Assembly (NCBI RefSeq): GCF_005863245.1
Contig: NZ_VBUT01000001.1
Coordinates: forward strand, 186,001-250,000
DNA length: 64,000 nucleotides
Direction of reading: 5' to 3'
Source of the DNA: Nocardia cyriacigeorgica
GTDB taxonomy: Bacteria; Actinomycetota; Actinomycetes; Mycobacteriales; Mycobacteriaceae
The notes beneath the pieces are model-generated. The model saw only the letters and a program-made list of their open reading frames with translations, searched no databases and had not been told where the DNA came from. Position numbers and translations under genes: made by a program. Numbering within the stretch: the first letter of the stretch is position 1; the number at the start of each line of letters is the position of its first letter. Positions 38,864 through 48,743 of the stretch are shown in pieces.

Positions 38864-38922
38864 GCCAGATACTCCTTCGCTACCTGCCGTAGCAGGTTCC
38901 TGCTGCTCACCGCATCCAGCGA
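38860..38922 (-). pseudogene. Vestigial copy of the XRE-regulator 3' end
   Basis: The frame reads SLDAVSSRNLLRQVAKEYLA then stop, against SLDAVTSRGLLRQVAKEYLA at the true end of the XRE gene 247 bases upstream. It overlaps the end of DUF397 copy 2 and provides the GTGA junction used by copy 1. It is the footprint of a tandem duplication. Confidence 0.88.
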
Positions 38923-39110
38923 CCGTTGGCGACTCCGGCGGTGAAGGCTTGCCAATCGCTCGGGGCGAAGGAGAGAACGCCGCCTGCCGGGTTCTTGGAG
39001 TCGCGAACGGCTACCCGGTTGTTGGCGAGGAAGGCGACTTCTACGCACTCGCCCGTGCCCTGGCTGTAACTGCTTTTGAACCACTCGGCAGATGTTGGAT
39101 CGGATGTCAT
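38907..39110 (-). CDS. DUF397 protein, copy 2
   Basis: 67 residues, very like copy 1 (EWFKSSYSQGTGECVEVAF, VAVRDSKNPAGGVLSFAP). ATG 39110 overlaps the XRE gene stop by ATGA, the standard coupling of this gene pair. Its C-terminus (NGRWMR) is set by the duplication junction and differs from copy 1. Likely the partner of the XRE regulator. Confidence 0.9.
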   Translation of the reverse strand: MTSDPTSAEWFKSSYSQGTGECVEVAFLANNRVAVRDSKNPAGGVLSFAPSDWQAFTAGVANGRWMR

Positions 39111-39991
39111 GCCAAGTACTCCTTCGCTACCTGCCGTAGCAGGCCCCTGCTGGTCACTGCATCCAGCGATCGCGCACGGATGCGGTCGTACGTTTGACGG
39201 TAACACGCGACGTCCGCAGGCTTCTCCAGATACAGATTGCCCACCGTACTTCCTTCGATGAAGACGACGGATGGCTCGACGGGCTTGTTTACCGCACTTG
39301 TGCCGAAATCCAGAATCACGCACGGGCCGACTGACATCCCGGCAGGAAACCCCGCGCTGAACGGCAACACGAGCAGCTCTACGTTCGGAAGCGTCGACAT
39401 GTCGGCAAGCTTCTTCAGTTGCATTGCCATCACTCTCGGGCTGCCGTTTATCCTGCGCAACGCACTCTCGCCGATGACAGCATTCACAGTGACCGGCTGG
39501 CGCTTCCGCGTGACGATGTGCTGACGTTTCAGCTTCAGCTGTACCCAGGCATCCTGTAGCTGGTCGCTGGCGTTCGGCATGGCCACCACGTTCAAAGCAC
39601 GCACGTAGTCAGCGGTCTGAAACAGTCCTGGTACCAGCTCGGGCTGAAAGGTAGTGATCTTGGTTGCCGCAGACTCCAGCCCGAAATACACGTCGAAATC
39701 CCTCGGGATCAGATCGCCGAACTCATGCCACCAGCTCTTCACGTTCTTCTGCTTGCCGAGCCCGGTGAATGCGGCGACTAGGCCTTCTGGAACCCCGTAG
39801 AGCTCACACGCTGCCTCGACGTGGCCGATGTTGACCTTGTCGTTCTGTCCGTGTTCCAACCGGTACAGAGTGGTCTGTCCGATCCCGAGTAGCTCAGCCG
39901 CCTGCCGCAGGCTCAGCCCGGCGCGCGTTCGCCAGTCCATCAAGTAATGCCCGAGCCGTCGTCGCGGCACATTGGATCCGGTGTCCTGCAT
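39107..39991 (-). CDS. XRE-family regulator with DUF5753 domain
   Basis: 294 residues from ATG 39991, which has GGGGAGG seven bases upstream. The helix-turn-helix is at about 16-70 (LSLRQAAELLGIGQTTLYRLEHGQ). The remainder is the DUF5753 putative ligand-binding domain (ELVPGLFQTADYVRAL, VLPFSAGFPAGMS, VVFIEGSTVGNLYLEKP). This architecture with a downstream DUF397 gene is abundant in actinomycetes and regulates development or secondary metabolism in some cases; the target here is unknown. Confidence 0.93.
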   Translation of the reverse strand: MQDTGSNVPRRRLGHYLMDWRTRAGLSLRQAAELLGIGQTTLYRLEHGQNDKVNIGHVEAACELYGVPEGLVAAFTGLGKQKNVKSWWHEFGDLIPRDFDVYFGLESAATKITTFQPELVPGLFQTADYVRALNVVAMPNASDQLQDAWVQLKLKRQHIVTRKRQPVTVNAVIGESALRRINGSPRVMAMQLKKLADMSTLPNVELLVLPFSAGFPAGMSVGPCVILDFGTSAVNKPVEPSVVFIEGSTVGNLYLEKPADVACYRQTYDRIRARSLDAVTSRGLLRQVAKEYLA

Positions 39992-40405
39992 GGAGTCCTC
40001 CCCATCGAGGGCGGGCCAGTCGACCCGCAAAACGGGTAGAGCATGGGCACTGCCGCGGGACAAATGCTGGGCCTTTACGCGATCGAAGCCGCTCGGCCGC
40101 ACATCCATCGCATAGCCCCGGGACAGATGGTTCGCTGATGCGTGCCGATGCCGCCCCCGAAGAATCCGAACTCAATGTAGCAGCAACGGTGACCGATGAA
40201 AGCCCTTATCCCAGAGACTGATCGGAGTTCTACACGAAGGAGGTCGCATGTAGCGAAGACTTGCAATGGAATCCGCCGACCGAATCCGGCACCGCGAGAC
40301 GCGCAGTCAGAAGAAGGAATCGTCTTCCTGTTCACCCAGTACCCGCACACCATCGTCGAAAGCTGTTCCCGTTGTCCAGCTCCTCGCGGAACCACCACGT
40401 GGTGC
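39992..40405. other. Gene-free stretch with an orphan Shine-Dalgarno and start-stop
   Basis: No supported gene. It contains the XRE regulator's leader on the minus strand. On the plus strand a perfect AAGGAGGT (40237-40244) is followed by ATG TAG (40248-40253); an in-frame ATG at 40266 opens a frame with no family resemblance that runs into antisense of the next genes. Confidence 0.5.
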
Positions 40406-40606
40406 TCACCGCGCCAGGAAATGCCAACCGAGCCAGAGCCACACGGGGAGCGTGATCAGGCGCGCGGTTCGTGTGCGGAGGGCCAGAGCGACGACGGTGC
40501 CCAGCGGGGCGAGGGTGTCGCGGCGGACGTGGGCGACGAGCGTCAGGATGAGCGCGATACCGAGCAGGATCGCGAAACCCGTGATGAGGATGTCTCTTTC
40601 GCTCAT
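40406..40606 (-). CDS. Small membrane protein (DUF6186-like)
   Basis: 66 residues from ATG 40606, overlapping the upstream gene's stop by ATGA. One clear helix (ILITGFAILLGIALILTLVAHV) and a second at the C-terminus (LITLPVWLWLGWHFLAR), with Arg-rich cytosolic loop. I recall this type as DUF6186 in Nocardiaceae; the name is from memory. Function unknown; coupled to the next membrane gene. Confidence 0.72.
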   Translation of the reverse strand: MSERDILITGFAILLGIALILTLVAHVRRDTLAPLGTVVALALRTRTARLITLPVWLWLGWHFLAR

Positions 40607-41079
40607 CGCCGCACCAGCCACCAGCCGGCCGCGAGCCAGGCCAGCCAGCCCGCGAATCGTGTCGGGCCGTGCTCGAGTAGCGGATCGAGCAAGGTCGACA
40701 GCGTCGGGTAGTCGTAGTGGGCGATGGACCGGTCCGGTTGCCGCAGATAGGCGTAGCCCTGCCAGGCGAGCAGCGCGACGAGCAGGGTGCACCAGACGAG
40801 CACTCCCCTGCGGAGCGCCGCAGGTGTAGAGGCACCGCGCGACGCCTCACCGGGCCGAGCGCCGGCGCTACGGCGCGGACGAGCCCACGGAAGGAAGCGG
40901 GCAGGACAGACCGCCAGCGCTGTCGCCAGGAGGCCGACGGCGACGACCAGTGCGGTCGAGGCCCAGTGGAACGGTGGCGTGAGCGTCCCGACGAGGGCGA
41001 GCCCGATCAGGCAGGCCAGCGGCAGTGCACGACCGCGCCTGATGCCCGGGTCTGCGGCGAGTGGCGGCTCAGTGGCCAT
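40603..41079 (-). CDS. Membrane protein, three to four helices
   Basis: 158 residues from ATG 41079. Helices at about 22-36, 40-60, 90-107 and 140-155, with Arg/Pro-rich loops (PWARPRRSAGARPGE). The C-terminal segment HYDYPTLSTLLDPLLEHG lies between the last helices. No family recognised. The ATGA overlap with the downstream small membrane gene indicates the products work together. The start has no strong ribosome site. Confidence 0.7.
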   Translation of the reverse strand: MATEPPLAADPGIRRGRALPLACLIGLALVGTLTPPFHWASTALVVAVGLLATALAVCPARFLPWARPRRSAGARPGEASRGASTPAALRRGVLVWCTLLVALLAWQGYAYLRQPDRSIAHYDYPTLSTLLDPLLEHGPTRFAGWLAWLAAGWWLVRR

Positions 41080-41323
41080 AACCGCAGGATACGGCCGGGC
41101 AACCGACTTCAGACCCGGGTTGGAGACCTTGGTCCGGCTCGAAGGCCCGGAGGTCGGCACCGCCGGGCTCCGGGCTGTGGTGGAGCCCGGACGGATCCAC
41201 GCCATTGGCCGGCAGTCGTGGAACCGCGCGTTCGGGCACCAGCCCAGCATGCAAGATCAGGTCCCGCCCTCGCCGGCGGCACGTGAGCAGTCCGTCCGCG
41301 CCACCGACCGCTAGTTTGAGGAC

Positions 41324-41803
41324 GTGAGTAGTACCGAAGGTTTGCAGCTGGTCCTGGCGCACGGCGCCGAGGCGGAGTTCGCGCTGGGGCTCGACACGCG
41401 CCTGACGCTTCTCGCCACCGGGCTGATCTTCCTGTCGGCGCTGGCCCTCGGCACCTGGAAGTACCACGGCATCCGCACCTCACCCGACGGCGCCGCGCAC
41501 ATCTACGTCGACATCGCGCACCGTGCGGCGCTCATGTATGCCTTCGCCGGCCTGGTCCTGGCCGTATTCACCGAGCTCAGCGCGTGGCCGACGGCGGTGA
41601 ATCTGGCGGCGGACGCGGTCGTGCTCGCGTTCTTCGCCGGCGCCATCGCCACCTACGCCTGGCACGGGTACCGGCGCGACACCACCAACCAGTTCCGCGG
41701 CGATATCGACCTGAGCCTGCGGCTGACCATGTTCGCGCTCATCGCCGGCGAGATCGGCGGCTTTCTGGTGCTGTTCACCGGGTTCCTGGCCGGCCAGTTC
41801 TGA
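41324..41803 (+). CDS. Four-helix membrane protein
   Basis: 159 residues from GTG 41324. Four membrane helices (about 28-43, 68-84, 92-112, 134-158) with several His residues near the membrane (KYHGIR, HIYVDIAHRA, YAWHGYRR), which could suggest a redox or metal-linked membrane protein, but no definite motif is present. It is convergent with glmM, 22 bases apart. Function unknown. Confidence 0.75.
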   Translation: MSSTEGLQLVLAHGAEAEFALGLDTRLTLLATGLIFLSALALGTWKYHGIRTSPDGAAHIYVDIAHRAALMYAFAGLVLAVFTELSAWPTAVNLAADAVVLAFFAGAIATYAWHGYRRDTTNQFRGDIDLSLRLTMFALIAGEIGGFLVLFTGFLAGQF

Positions 41804-41825
41804 CGAACCCGGCCGGCCGGAACCC

Positions 41826-43199
41826 TCAGACCGCGGCGACTCGTTTGGCGAGGTCCTCGGCCAGCTGCTCGGCGCGGGCCAGGTCGGTGGCTTCGACCAT
41901 GACCCGGATGAGCTGCTCGGTTCCGCTGGGGCGCAACAGGACTCGCCCGGAGTCGGCGAGGGAACGCTCGGCTTCGGCGACGGCATCGAGGACGTCGGAA
42001 GCCGCCATCACGGCCGCCTTGTCGCTGACCGGCACGTTCACCAGAATCTGCGGCACGGTCTGCAACACCGACGCCAGATCCGCCAGGGTGCGCCCGGTGG
42101 CGGCCATACGGGCCATGAGCTTGAGACCGGTGAGGATGCCGTCGCCGGTGGTGCCGTGGGCCGGCAGAACCACGTGGCCGGACTGTTCGCCGCCGAGGGT
42201 GAAGTGGCCGCGGCGCAACTCTTCCAGCACGTAGCGGTCGCCGACGGCGGTGGTGCGCACGGTGATTCCGGCCTCGCGCATGGCGATGTGCAGGCCGAGG
42301 TTGCTCATCACGGTCGCGACCAGGGTGTTCTCGGCGAGCTCGCCGGCATCGCGCATGGCAAGGGCGAGGATCGCGAGGATGGCGTCACCGTCGACTACGT
42401 TGCCCGCGGCGTCGACGGCCAGGCAGCGGTCGGCGTCACCGTCATGCGCCAGGCCCAGATCTGCGCCGTGTTCGCGGACCGCGCGCCGCACCTGGTCGAG
42501 GTGGGTGGAGCCGCAGCCGTCGTTGATATTGAGACCGTCGGGGTCGGCGTTGATCGCGATGACGTTCGCGCCGGCCTCCCGGTACGCGGCCGGACCCACC
42601 TCGGAGGCGGCACCGTGCGCGCAGTCGACCACCACGGTCAGGCCGTTGAGTTCCTGCCCGGTGGCCTCCACCAGATGCTCGACGTAACGCTCATGCGTTC
42701 CGGCGACGCTGTACTGGTCGGGGATGGCGAACCCGTGATCGCGCACGCCGGTCGAGCCGAGCACCCGGCCGATCCCGGCGCCGGTCGGCCGCACCGGAGG
42801 CTCGTCCATCAGGGCCTCGATGCGGTCCTCGATCGCGTCGTCGAGTTTGCGACCACCGGCGGCGAAGATCTTGATCCCGTTGTCGGGCATGGGATTGTGC
42901 GAGGCGGAGATCATCACGCCGAGGCACGCGTCGTAGAGGCCGGTGAGGTAGGCGACGGCGGGCGTCGGCAGCACGCCGACCGACAGCACATCGACCCCGG
43001 CGGCGGTGAGCCCCGCGGTGACGGCTGCTTCCAGCATCTCTCCGCTGGCCCGCGGATCACGCCCGACGACGGCCAGCGCGCGCTTCTTGCCGCGACTCAG
43101 AATCTGTGCCGCCGCGCCGGATACCCGCAACGCCAATTCCGGAGTCAGCGACTCGTTGGCCAGTCCGCGAACCCCATCGGTGCCGAACAGACGTCCCAT
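41826..43199 (-). CDS. glmM: Phosphoglucosamine mutase
   Basis: Converts glucosamine-6-phosphate to glucosamine-1-phosphate for UDP-GlcNAc. 457 residues from ATG 43199 ([12 protein letters not shown]). Active phosphoserine in [13 protein letters not shown], metal-binding loop HDGDADRCL, sugar loop GGEQSGHV and phosphate loop [15 protein letters not shown] is upstream of the start. It follows rpsI after a strong terminator, so probably has its own promoter in the 184-base gap. Confidence 0.97.
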   Translation of the reverse strand: MGRLFGTDGVRGLANESLTPELALRVSGAAAQILSRGKKRALAVVGRDPRASGEMLEAAVTAGLTAAGVDVLSVGVLPTPAVAYLTGLYDACLGVMISASHNPMPDNGIKIFAAGGRKLDDAIEDRIEALMDEPPVRPTGAGIGRVLGSTGVRDHGFAIPDQYSVAGTHERYVEHLVEATGQELNGLTVVVDCAHGAASEVGPAAYREAGANVIAINADPDGLNINDGCGSTHLDQVRRAVREHGADLGLAHDGDADRCLAVDAAGNVVDGDAILAILALAMRDAGELAENTLVATVMSNLGLHIAMREAGITVRTTAVGDRYVLEELRRGHFTLGGEQSGHVVLPAHGTTGDGILTGLKLMARMAATGRTLADLASVLQTVPQILVNVPVSDKAAVMAASDVLDAVAEAERSLADSGRVLLRPSGTEQLIRVMVEATDLARAEQLAEDLAKRVAAV

Positions 43200-43331
43200 A
43201 CCTCGTCCCTCGATCGATGCATCCTGCCGCGTCCGCGCCCGCCCCACGAACGCCGCACTTCCATACAGCACGAGAGCAGGCGCCCAGCGATGCTGGAAGC
43301 CTGCTCTCGTACAGGTGCCGCGCCGACCGTA

Positions 43332-43364
43332 CCGCTTCCGGCACCAGCACGGTGCCGGAAGCGG
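43332..43364 (-). terminator. Terminator after the rplM-rpsI operon
   Basis: Perfect 14-base stem CCGCTTCCGGCACC / GGTGCCGGAAGCGG with a 5-base loop, 20 bases past the rpsI stop. Confidence 0.8.
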
Positions 43365-43383
43365 ACAGTCGACGATGCGAAAA

Positions 43384-43899
43384 TCAGCGCTTCGAGTACT
43401 GAGGCGCCTTACGGGCCTTCTTCAGACCGTACTTCTTACGCTCGGTGGCACGCGGGTCACGAGTCAGGAAGCCGGCCCGCTTCAGGGCGGGACGATCCTC
43501 GGGGGTGACCTCGATCAGCGCACGGGCGATGGCCAGGCGCAGCGCACCGGCCTGACCCGACGGGCCGCCGCCGACCAGGCGAGCGTGCACGTCGAAGCTC
43601 TCGGTGCGCTCGACGGTGACCAGCGGGGACTTCACCAGCTGCTGGTGCACCTTGTTCGGGAAGTAGTCCTCGATGGTGCGGCCGTTGAGCACGAAGTTAC
43701 CGGTGCCCGGCAGCAGCCGGACGCGGACGACGGCTTCCTTGCGGCGGCCGACGGTCTGCACCGGACGGTCGATGACGACCGGGCTGTAGGTCGCCTCGGA
43801 GTCGTAACCGGCCTCTTCGTAACCGGCGCCGTCCTCGACCACCTCGACGGTGGTGTCCTCGACGGTGTATTCCTCGTTGAATTCCTCGGGAGCGGTCAC
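43384..43899 (-). CDS. rpsI: Ribosomal protein S9
   Basis: 171 residues; the core S9 ([24 protein letters not shown] to the basic end [17 protein letters not shown]) is preceded by an acidic N-terminal extension of about 45 residues typical of actinobacteria. The C-terminal Lys/Arg tail contacts tRNA in the P site. GTG 43899 overlaps the rplM stop by GTGA. Confidence 0.98.
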   Translation of the reverse strand: MTAPEEFNEEYTVEDTTVEVVEDGAGYEEAGYDSEATYSPVVIDRPVQTVGRRKEAVVRVRLLPGTGNFVLNGRTIEDYFPNKVHQQLVKSPLVTVERTESFDVHARLVGGGPSGQAGALRLAIARALIEVTPEDRPALKRAGFLTRDPRATERKKYGLKKARKAPQYSKR

Positions 43900-44339
43900 T
43901 GGGCCACCTGCTTGATCTCGAACGGAACGGGCTGCTGGGCGGCGTGCGGGTGGTTCGGGCCCGCGTAGACCTTCAGCTTGCCCGCGATCGCGTTACCGAG
44001 CTTGTTCTTCGGGATCATGCCCTTGACGGCCTTCTCCACGAGACGATCGGGCCGCGACTCCAGCACCTGACCGACAGTGCGCGACTTGAGGCCGCCCGGG
44101 TGCCCGGAGTGGTGGTGGATGAGCTTGTCCTGCTTCTTGTTGCCGCTGATGGCAACCTTGTCAGCGTTGATGATGATGACGAAATCGCCACCATCGACGT
44201 GCGGAGCGTAGGTCGGCTTGTGCTTGCCACGCAGCAGATTCGCTGCCTGAACGGCAAGACGGCCGAGCACTACGTCAGTGGCGTCGATGACGTACCACTT
44301 GCGGGTCACGTCACCAGCCTTCGGGCTGTACGTAGGCAC
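43896..44339 (-). CDS. rplM: Ribosomal protein L13
   Basis: 147 residues from GTG 44339 ([29 protein letters not shown]). Conserved core [27 protein letters not shown] and [19 protein letters not shown] lies 6 bases before the start. First gene of the rplM-rpsI operon. The longer upstream frame is not coding. Confidence 0.98.
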   Translation of the reverse strand: MPTYSPKAGDVTRKWYVIDATDVVLGRLAVQAANLLRGKHKPTYAPHVDGGDFVIIINADKVAISGNKKQDKLIHHHSGHPGGLKSRTVGQVLESRPDRLVEKAVKGMIPKNKLGNAIAGKLKVYAGPNHPHAAQQPVPFEIKQVAQ

Positions 44340-44506
44340 AGTGCTTCCCTGTCTGTCGTCGGTGCTGCCGGCCCGGTGTGTGGTCGAGGTTGTTCCCGGC
44401 GGCCGGTTGAGACCCGGGCCTCGGCATGCCACACACCAGCTGGCCACGATACCAGTCGGGTATGGGTGCGGCGAAACCGGAGCGTGCGGGCGGTCGCCGC
44501 GGTGGT

Positions 44507-46021
44507 TCAGATCTCGAGCGGTGGCCCGAAGTCGGCCGCTCCGGGCGGTCCGGGTACCAGGTAGCGCAGGGTGTTGACGCCCGGTTGCTCGCATTCGCCC
44601 GGCAGGGTGCCGCGCACCGAGGCGATGCCCGACGGCGGTTCCAGGATCGCTTCCGGGGTGAGTGAGCAGGCCACCGGGGCCGTGCCGGCGCCGGCGGCTG
44701 TGGCGAGCTCGGCCGCCCCCGCCTCGGACGACATCGCGAAGGCCACGAGCGCGACCGCACCGGCCGCCGCCTGGGCTCCGAACAGGTTTCCCTTCATTTT
44801 GTCCCACACCTTGCCCTTGCGGTCGGGGTGGCCGTCGTGGTCATCGGCGTGACTTCGGCTGTGCGCGGCGCCCGGCCGATCCTGGGCGTGCTGCGCGTAG
44901 GAGGCGGACCCGCCGCCGGCCTCCGGCGGACGCGTGAACCGGCTCGCGGCTGCCTCGGGCCCCGGCGAGGCGCTGTGACGACCACCGGTCATCGGTGGCC
45001 GATCGCGCATCGAGGAGGTCGGCGGCGTCGTCGGCCCCTGCTGCATCGGCGGACGCTGCGGCGGCTGCTGGCGCACCGGCTGCTGCGGCGGGCGGGCAGC
45101 CTGCGGATGCTGCGGCGGCACCGCGCGCGAGGGCGGCGCGGGCTGGGCCTGCCTGGCGGGCTCCGGTTCGTCCCCGTCGCTCTCACTCAGCACCAGATGC
45201 GCGGCGCCGAGCACCAACGCGTGCATGGGGTGGTCGGCGCTGTGCAGGCGCTGGCCGAGGTGGTTTTGGAAGGCCAGCCGGATCGGATCGTTGAAACAGA
45301 CGTTTCCGGCCAGCAGCACCGTCGAGGTGTCGGCGCCGATCGCGCGCGCGGCCGCCATCACCTCGATGACGGCGTCGTCGGCGGAGCGGGCGTCGCGAGT
45401 GGCCTCGGGCGGGATGGCGACGTCGACCGATTCGGTGGGCTGTTCGTCGTCGGCGTGCACCGCGACCACCAGCATGGTGCGCCCGTCGGAGTACACGCCG
45501 GTGGCGCCGACACCGCGGGGATTCATCCGGTCGGGCGGGCGGACCAGCCCGAGCGCGCGCACATACCCCGACAGCGCGACCGACTCCGGCAGCGGCTCGA
45601 CCGTGACGTCGAGCTGCTCGACCAGCTCGCAGTAGGTGTCGACCTTCTCGTCCGGCCAGCCGTCCGGGTACGGCAGCGCGATCACGTCGGGTTTTCCGCG
45701 CAGATATTTGCCGACCGCGGCCAGCGGGTTGTAGAGCCGCGCCCGGAACACCAGCTCGGCGGGCCAGGTAGCGCCGGCGATGACGATCTGCGGATGCCCG
45801 AGGATGTCGCGCACGTCGGCGATGGCCATGCCGAGATCGGGCCGCTGCCGGTCCAACCCTGCCGTATGCAGCCTGCCGGAGGCGTCCGCCAGCAGATATG
45901 CGGGAGTGGTGTAGCTTCCCTCGACCTGGACCGGGCGGATCGGGGTGCCCCCACCGCCTGCGGCCACGGACACCACATCCCACCCGAGATGTATTGCCCC
46001 TACTCGCACCGTCACAGGCAT
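44507..46021 (-). CDS. Hsp70-like, type VII secretion-associated protein (Rv3446c-position)
   Basis: 504 residues. The N-terminal about 280 residues look like a degenerate Hsp70/actin fold ([40 protein letters not shown]). A Pro/Gln/Arg-rich linker, a hydrophobic segment near 430 ([15 protein letters not shown]) and a short external end follow. It lies directly upstream of rplM, where M. tuberculosis has esxT-esxU-Rv3446c, and Rv3446c is annotated as type VII secretion-associated; the orthology is inferred from place and weak likeness. No esx genes are present here. It follows the FHA-ABC transporter gene after 73 bases. Confidence 0.68.
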   Translation of the reverse strand: MPVTVRVGAIHLGWDVVSVAAGGGGTPIRPVQVEGSYTTPAYLLADASGRLHTAGLDRQRPDLGMAIADVRDILGHPQIVIAGATWPAELVFRARLYNPLAAVGKYLRGKPDVIALPYPDGWPDEKVDTYCELVEQLDVTVEPLPESVALSGYVRALGLVRPPDRMNPRGVGATGVYSDGRTMLVVAVHADDEQPTESVDVAIPPEATRDARSADDAVIEVMAAARAIGADTSTVLLAGNVCFNDPIRLAFQNHLGQRLHSADHPMHALVLGAAHLVLSESDGDEPEPARQAQPAPPSRAVPPQHPQAARPPQQPVRQQPPQRPPMQQGPTTPPTSSMRDRPPMTGGRHSASPGPEAAASRFTRPPEAGGGSASYAQHAQDRPGAAHSRSHADDHDGHPDRKGKVWDKMKGNLFGAQAAAGAVALVAFAMSSEAGAAELATAAGAGTAPVACSLTPEAILEPPSGIASVRGTLPGECEQPGVNTLRYLVPGPPGAADFGPPLEI

Positions 46022-46094
46022 CAGTGTGCCTGCTGTGCGCGCGACACGCTCGGCGCGGCGGCAGACCGGCCGCTACCGGCGACGACACACCCGC

Positions 46095-48635
46095 TCATGA
46101 CGCGGACTTCTTCAGTCGTAGGCGGTGCCAGGTGATCACCGACAGGACCGCGGTCACCACCAGGAGCATGGCGATATCGAGCAACCAGATGCCCGCGCTG
46201 TGCTCCCACAGCTTGTCGGGCTGGGCGTTGGCGAACAGCGTCCGGATGTCGACGGTGGACGCCGCGGCCGCGTACCCCCAGCGCGAGGGGAACAGCCAGG
46301 AGATCTGCTCGAGCACCACGCGGTCGGTCACCGGGATCATGCCGCCGGCCATCACCAGCTGCACCATGATCGTCACCACCAGCAGCGGCATGACCTGTTC
46401 GTTGGATTTGGCCAGCGTCGACAGGGCCAGGCCGACGACCACACACGACACCGCGGTGAACGCGACGCCGATGTACAGCTCGAGGCTGCCGGACGGTATC
46501 AACGCTCCCGCACCCGGCGGATTCTTACCCGCCAACGCGATCCCGATGAGCACCGCCGACTGCAACAGTGCGGCGACACTGAAGACCACGATCTTGGCCA
46601 TGGCGTAGGCCGAGGGCAGCAGCCCGACGGCGCGCTCCCGGAAGAAGATGGTCCGCTCGCCGACGAGGTCACGCACGGTCAGTGTCGAGCCCATGAAGCA
46701 GGCGCCGAGCACCAGCACCACCAGCAGCTGCTGGGTTTCGCCGCCGCCCTGGTGGACGAAGATCTGCTCGCCGTTCGGCCCGGGCACCGGCACCTGCGGG
46801 CCGGGCGCGAATCCGTTCTCGCCCGGGACGACCAGCGTCAGCACGCCGAGCACGAACGGCAGGATCACCAGGAACGCGAGATAGCCGCGGTCGGCCAGGA
46901 TCAATCGAACCTGTCGCCGTACCAGGGTGGAGAACTGCCGCCACCCGCTCGATTGCGGCGGACTGCCCATCGCGCCGTGCCGCATCGGCGCGGGCGGAGG
47001 CGGCGGCGGTATGAACGCCTGCCGCGACCGGTACGCCGCGAACGCCTGATCCGGGTTGGCCGCGACATTGGCGAAGATCTCGGCCCAGTCGCTGGTCCCG
47101 AGCGCGCTGCCGACACCGGCCGGGTTGCCCGCATAGGCGGTCTTACCGCCGGGCGCCAGCAGCACGACCTGATCGCACATGTCCAGGCAGGCCACCGAGT
47201 GGGTGACCACGATGACGACGCGGCCGGCGTCGGCCAGCTCGCGCAGCATCACCATGACCTGCCGGTCCAGCGCCGGGTCCAGACCGGAGGTCGGCTCGTC
47301 CAGGATCAGCAGCGACGGACCGGTCAGCAGCTCCAGCGCCACCGACGCACGTTTGCGCTGACCACCCGAGAGCCGATCCACCCTGGTATCGGCGTGCTCG
47401 GTGAGCGAAAGTTCTTTCAGCACACCGTCGATGACCTGCTGCCGGTCGGCGCTCGAGGTGTCGGGCGGCAGCCGCAGCTCGGCGGCGAAGCCGAGCGCCT
47501 GGCGCACGGTGAGCTGACGGTGCAGCACATCGTCCTGCGGGACCATGCCGATACGGGACCGCAGCGCTTCGTATTCGGCGTGCAGATTGCGGCCCTCGAA
47601 GGTGACCACACCGCCCGAGGGCTGGGTATTGCCCGCGATCAGCTTCGACAGCGTCGACTTACCCGCACCCGACGGGCCGATCAACGCGGTGAGCGTGCCG
47701 CGCCCGGCCTGCAGGTTGACGTCGACGAGCAGCTGCTTGTTGCCCTCGACGGTGAACCCGACCCCGTGCACGTGCAGGCCCTGTTCGGCGACCGGACGCT
47801 GCCGGTGCACCAGCGTGCCCTGCTGGACCACGAAGTCGACATTGCCGATGGTGATGATGTCGCGCTCACGCAGCACCGTGCGCTGCTGCCGGACACCGTT
47901 GACGAAGGTGCCGTTGGCCGAGCCGAGATCCTCGATGGTCAGGCCCTCGGATCCGGCGACCAGCCGGGCATGTCTGCGCGAGGCCAGCGGATCGTTGACC
48001 ACGATCTGGTTGTCGGCGGTACGACCGATGGCCAGGCCACCGGCGGGCAGCCGGTCCGCGCGCGCGATCGGCGAGGTCGACGGCCTGGCCCGCACCGGGG
48101 GCAGCGACGAGGTGTCGGCCTTGGTCGTCATGTTGATATTGACGTTCGGCGCGGCAGGCTGAGCGGGCGGTGGCGCAGTGTGGAATCCGGCGATCCGGCT
48201 CGCCCCGGACTGCGGTCCCGAATGCGGACGCTGCGGCGGCGCGGGCGGCGGACGCAACCCCTGGCGCGGCGGTGGCACCGGATGCTGCGGCTGCGATTGA
48301 TGCTGCGGCGGCCGCGCTTGCGGCGCGGCGGGCAGCAGATGCAACAGCGGCCCGGTGATCGCGTCACCGAGCCGCACCTGCATGGGCCGATCAATGGACA
48401 CCGGGCGGCTCAGCCGGGCCGCGTCGACGAACACACCGTTGGTGCTGCCGTTGTCGCGCAGCACCCAGGCACCCCCCTGCCAGGCCAGGATCGCGTGTAC
48501 CCGTGAGACCAGCGGACTGTCGACGAACAGGGTCACTTCCGGCGCGCGGCCCATCGTGACCTGCTGGCTCGAATCGAAAATTCGTTCGGTTCCATCATGG
48601 CGCACGGTGATGGTCTGCGCCCCCGGTGAAGACAT
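46095..48635 (-). CDS. FHA-domain ABC transporter (Rv1747-like)
   Basis: 846 residues. Two FHA domains bind phospho-threonine: FHA1 about 8-100 (VTMGRAPEVTLFVDSPLVSRVHA, DNGSTNGVFVD) and FHA2 about 200-275 (IGRTADNQIVVNDPLASRRHARL, DLGSANGTFVNG). The nucleotide-binding domain (about 285-530) has GPSGAGKST, RLSGGQRKRASVALELL and DEPTSGLDP. The ABC-2 type membrane domain has six helices (about 590-840). Rv1747 exports a cell-envelope component and is controlled by the kinase PknF through its FHA domains; by analogy the kinases in this window are candidate regulators. Confidence 0.95.
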   Translation of the reverse strand: MSSPGAQTITVRHDGTERIFDSSQQVTMGRAPEVTLFVDSPLVSRVHAILAWQGGAWVLRDNGSTNGVFVDAARLSRPVSIDRPMQVRLGDAITGPLLHLLPAAPQARPPQHQSQPQHPVPPPRQGLRPPPAPPQRPHSGPQSGASRIAGFHTAPPPAQPAAPNVNINMTTKADTSSLPPVRARPSTSPIARADRLPAGGLAIGRTADNQIVVNDPLASRRHARLVAGSEGLTIEDLGSANGTFVNGVRQQRTVLRERDIITIGNVDFVVQQGTLVHRQRPVAEQGLHVHGVGFTVEGNKQLLVDVNLQAGRGTLTALIGPSGAGKSTLSKLIAGNTQPSGGVVTFEGRNLHAEYEALRSRIGMVPQDDVLHRQLTVRQALGFAAELRLPPDTSSADRQQVIDGVLKELSLTEHADTRVDRLSGGQRKRASVALELLTGPSLLILDEPTSGLDPALDRQVMVMLRELADAGRVVIVVTHSVACLDMCDQVVLLAPGGKTAYAGNPAGVGSALGTSDWAEIFANVAANPDQAFAAYRSRQAFIPPPPPPAPMRHGAMGSPPQSSGWRQFSTLVRRQVRLILADRGYLAFLVILPFVLGVLTLVVPGENGFAPGPQVPVPGPNGEQIFVHQGGGETQQLLVVLVLGACFMGSTLTVRDLVGERTIFFRERAVGLLPSAYAMAKIVVFSVAALLQSAVLIGIALAGKNPPGAGALIPSGSLELYIGVAFTAVSCVVVGLALSTLAKSNEQVMPLLVVTIMVQLVMAGGMIPVTDRVVLEQISWLFPSRWGYAAAASTVDIRTLFANAQPDKLWEHSAGIWLLDIAMLLVVTAVLSVITWHRLRLKKSAS

Positions 48636-48743
48636 GCAGCGGATACTATTCCATCACCCGGACATCGGCGGTGCCCCCGATGCGCCATGCCCCGTTCCGG
48701 CCACCGAAACACCGACCGACCGGCCGACGAGGGGGAGGAACCG

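Noticed and set aside
46125..48506. 793-codon plus-strand open frame
   Set aside because: Antisense to the FHA-ABC transporter; His/Arg-rich and without motifs.
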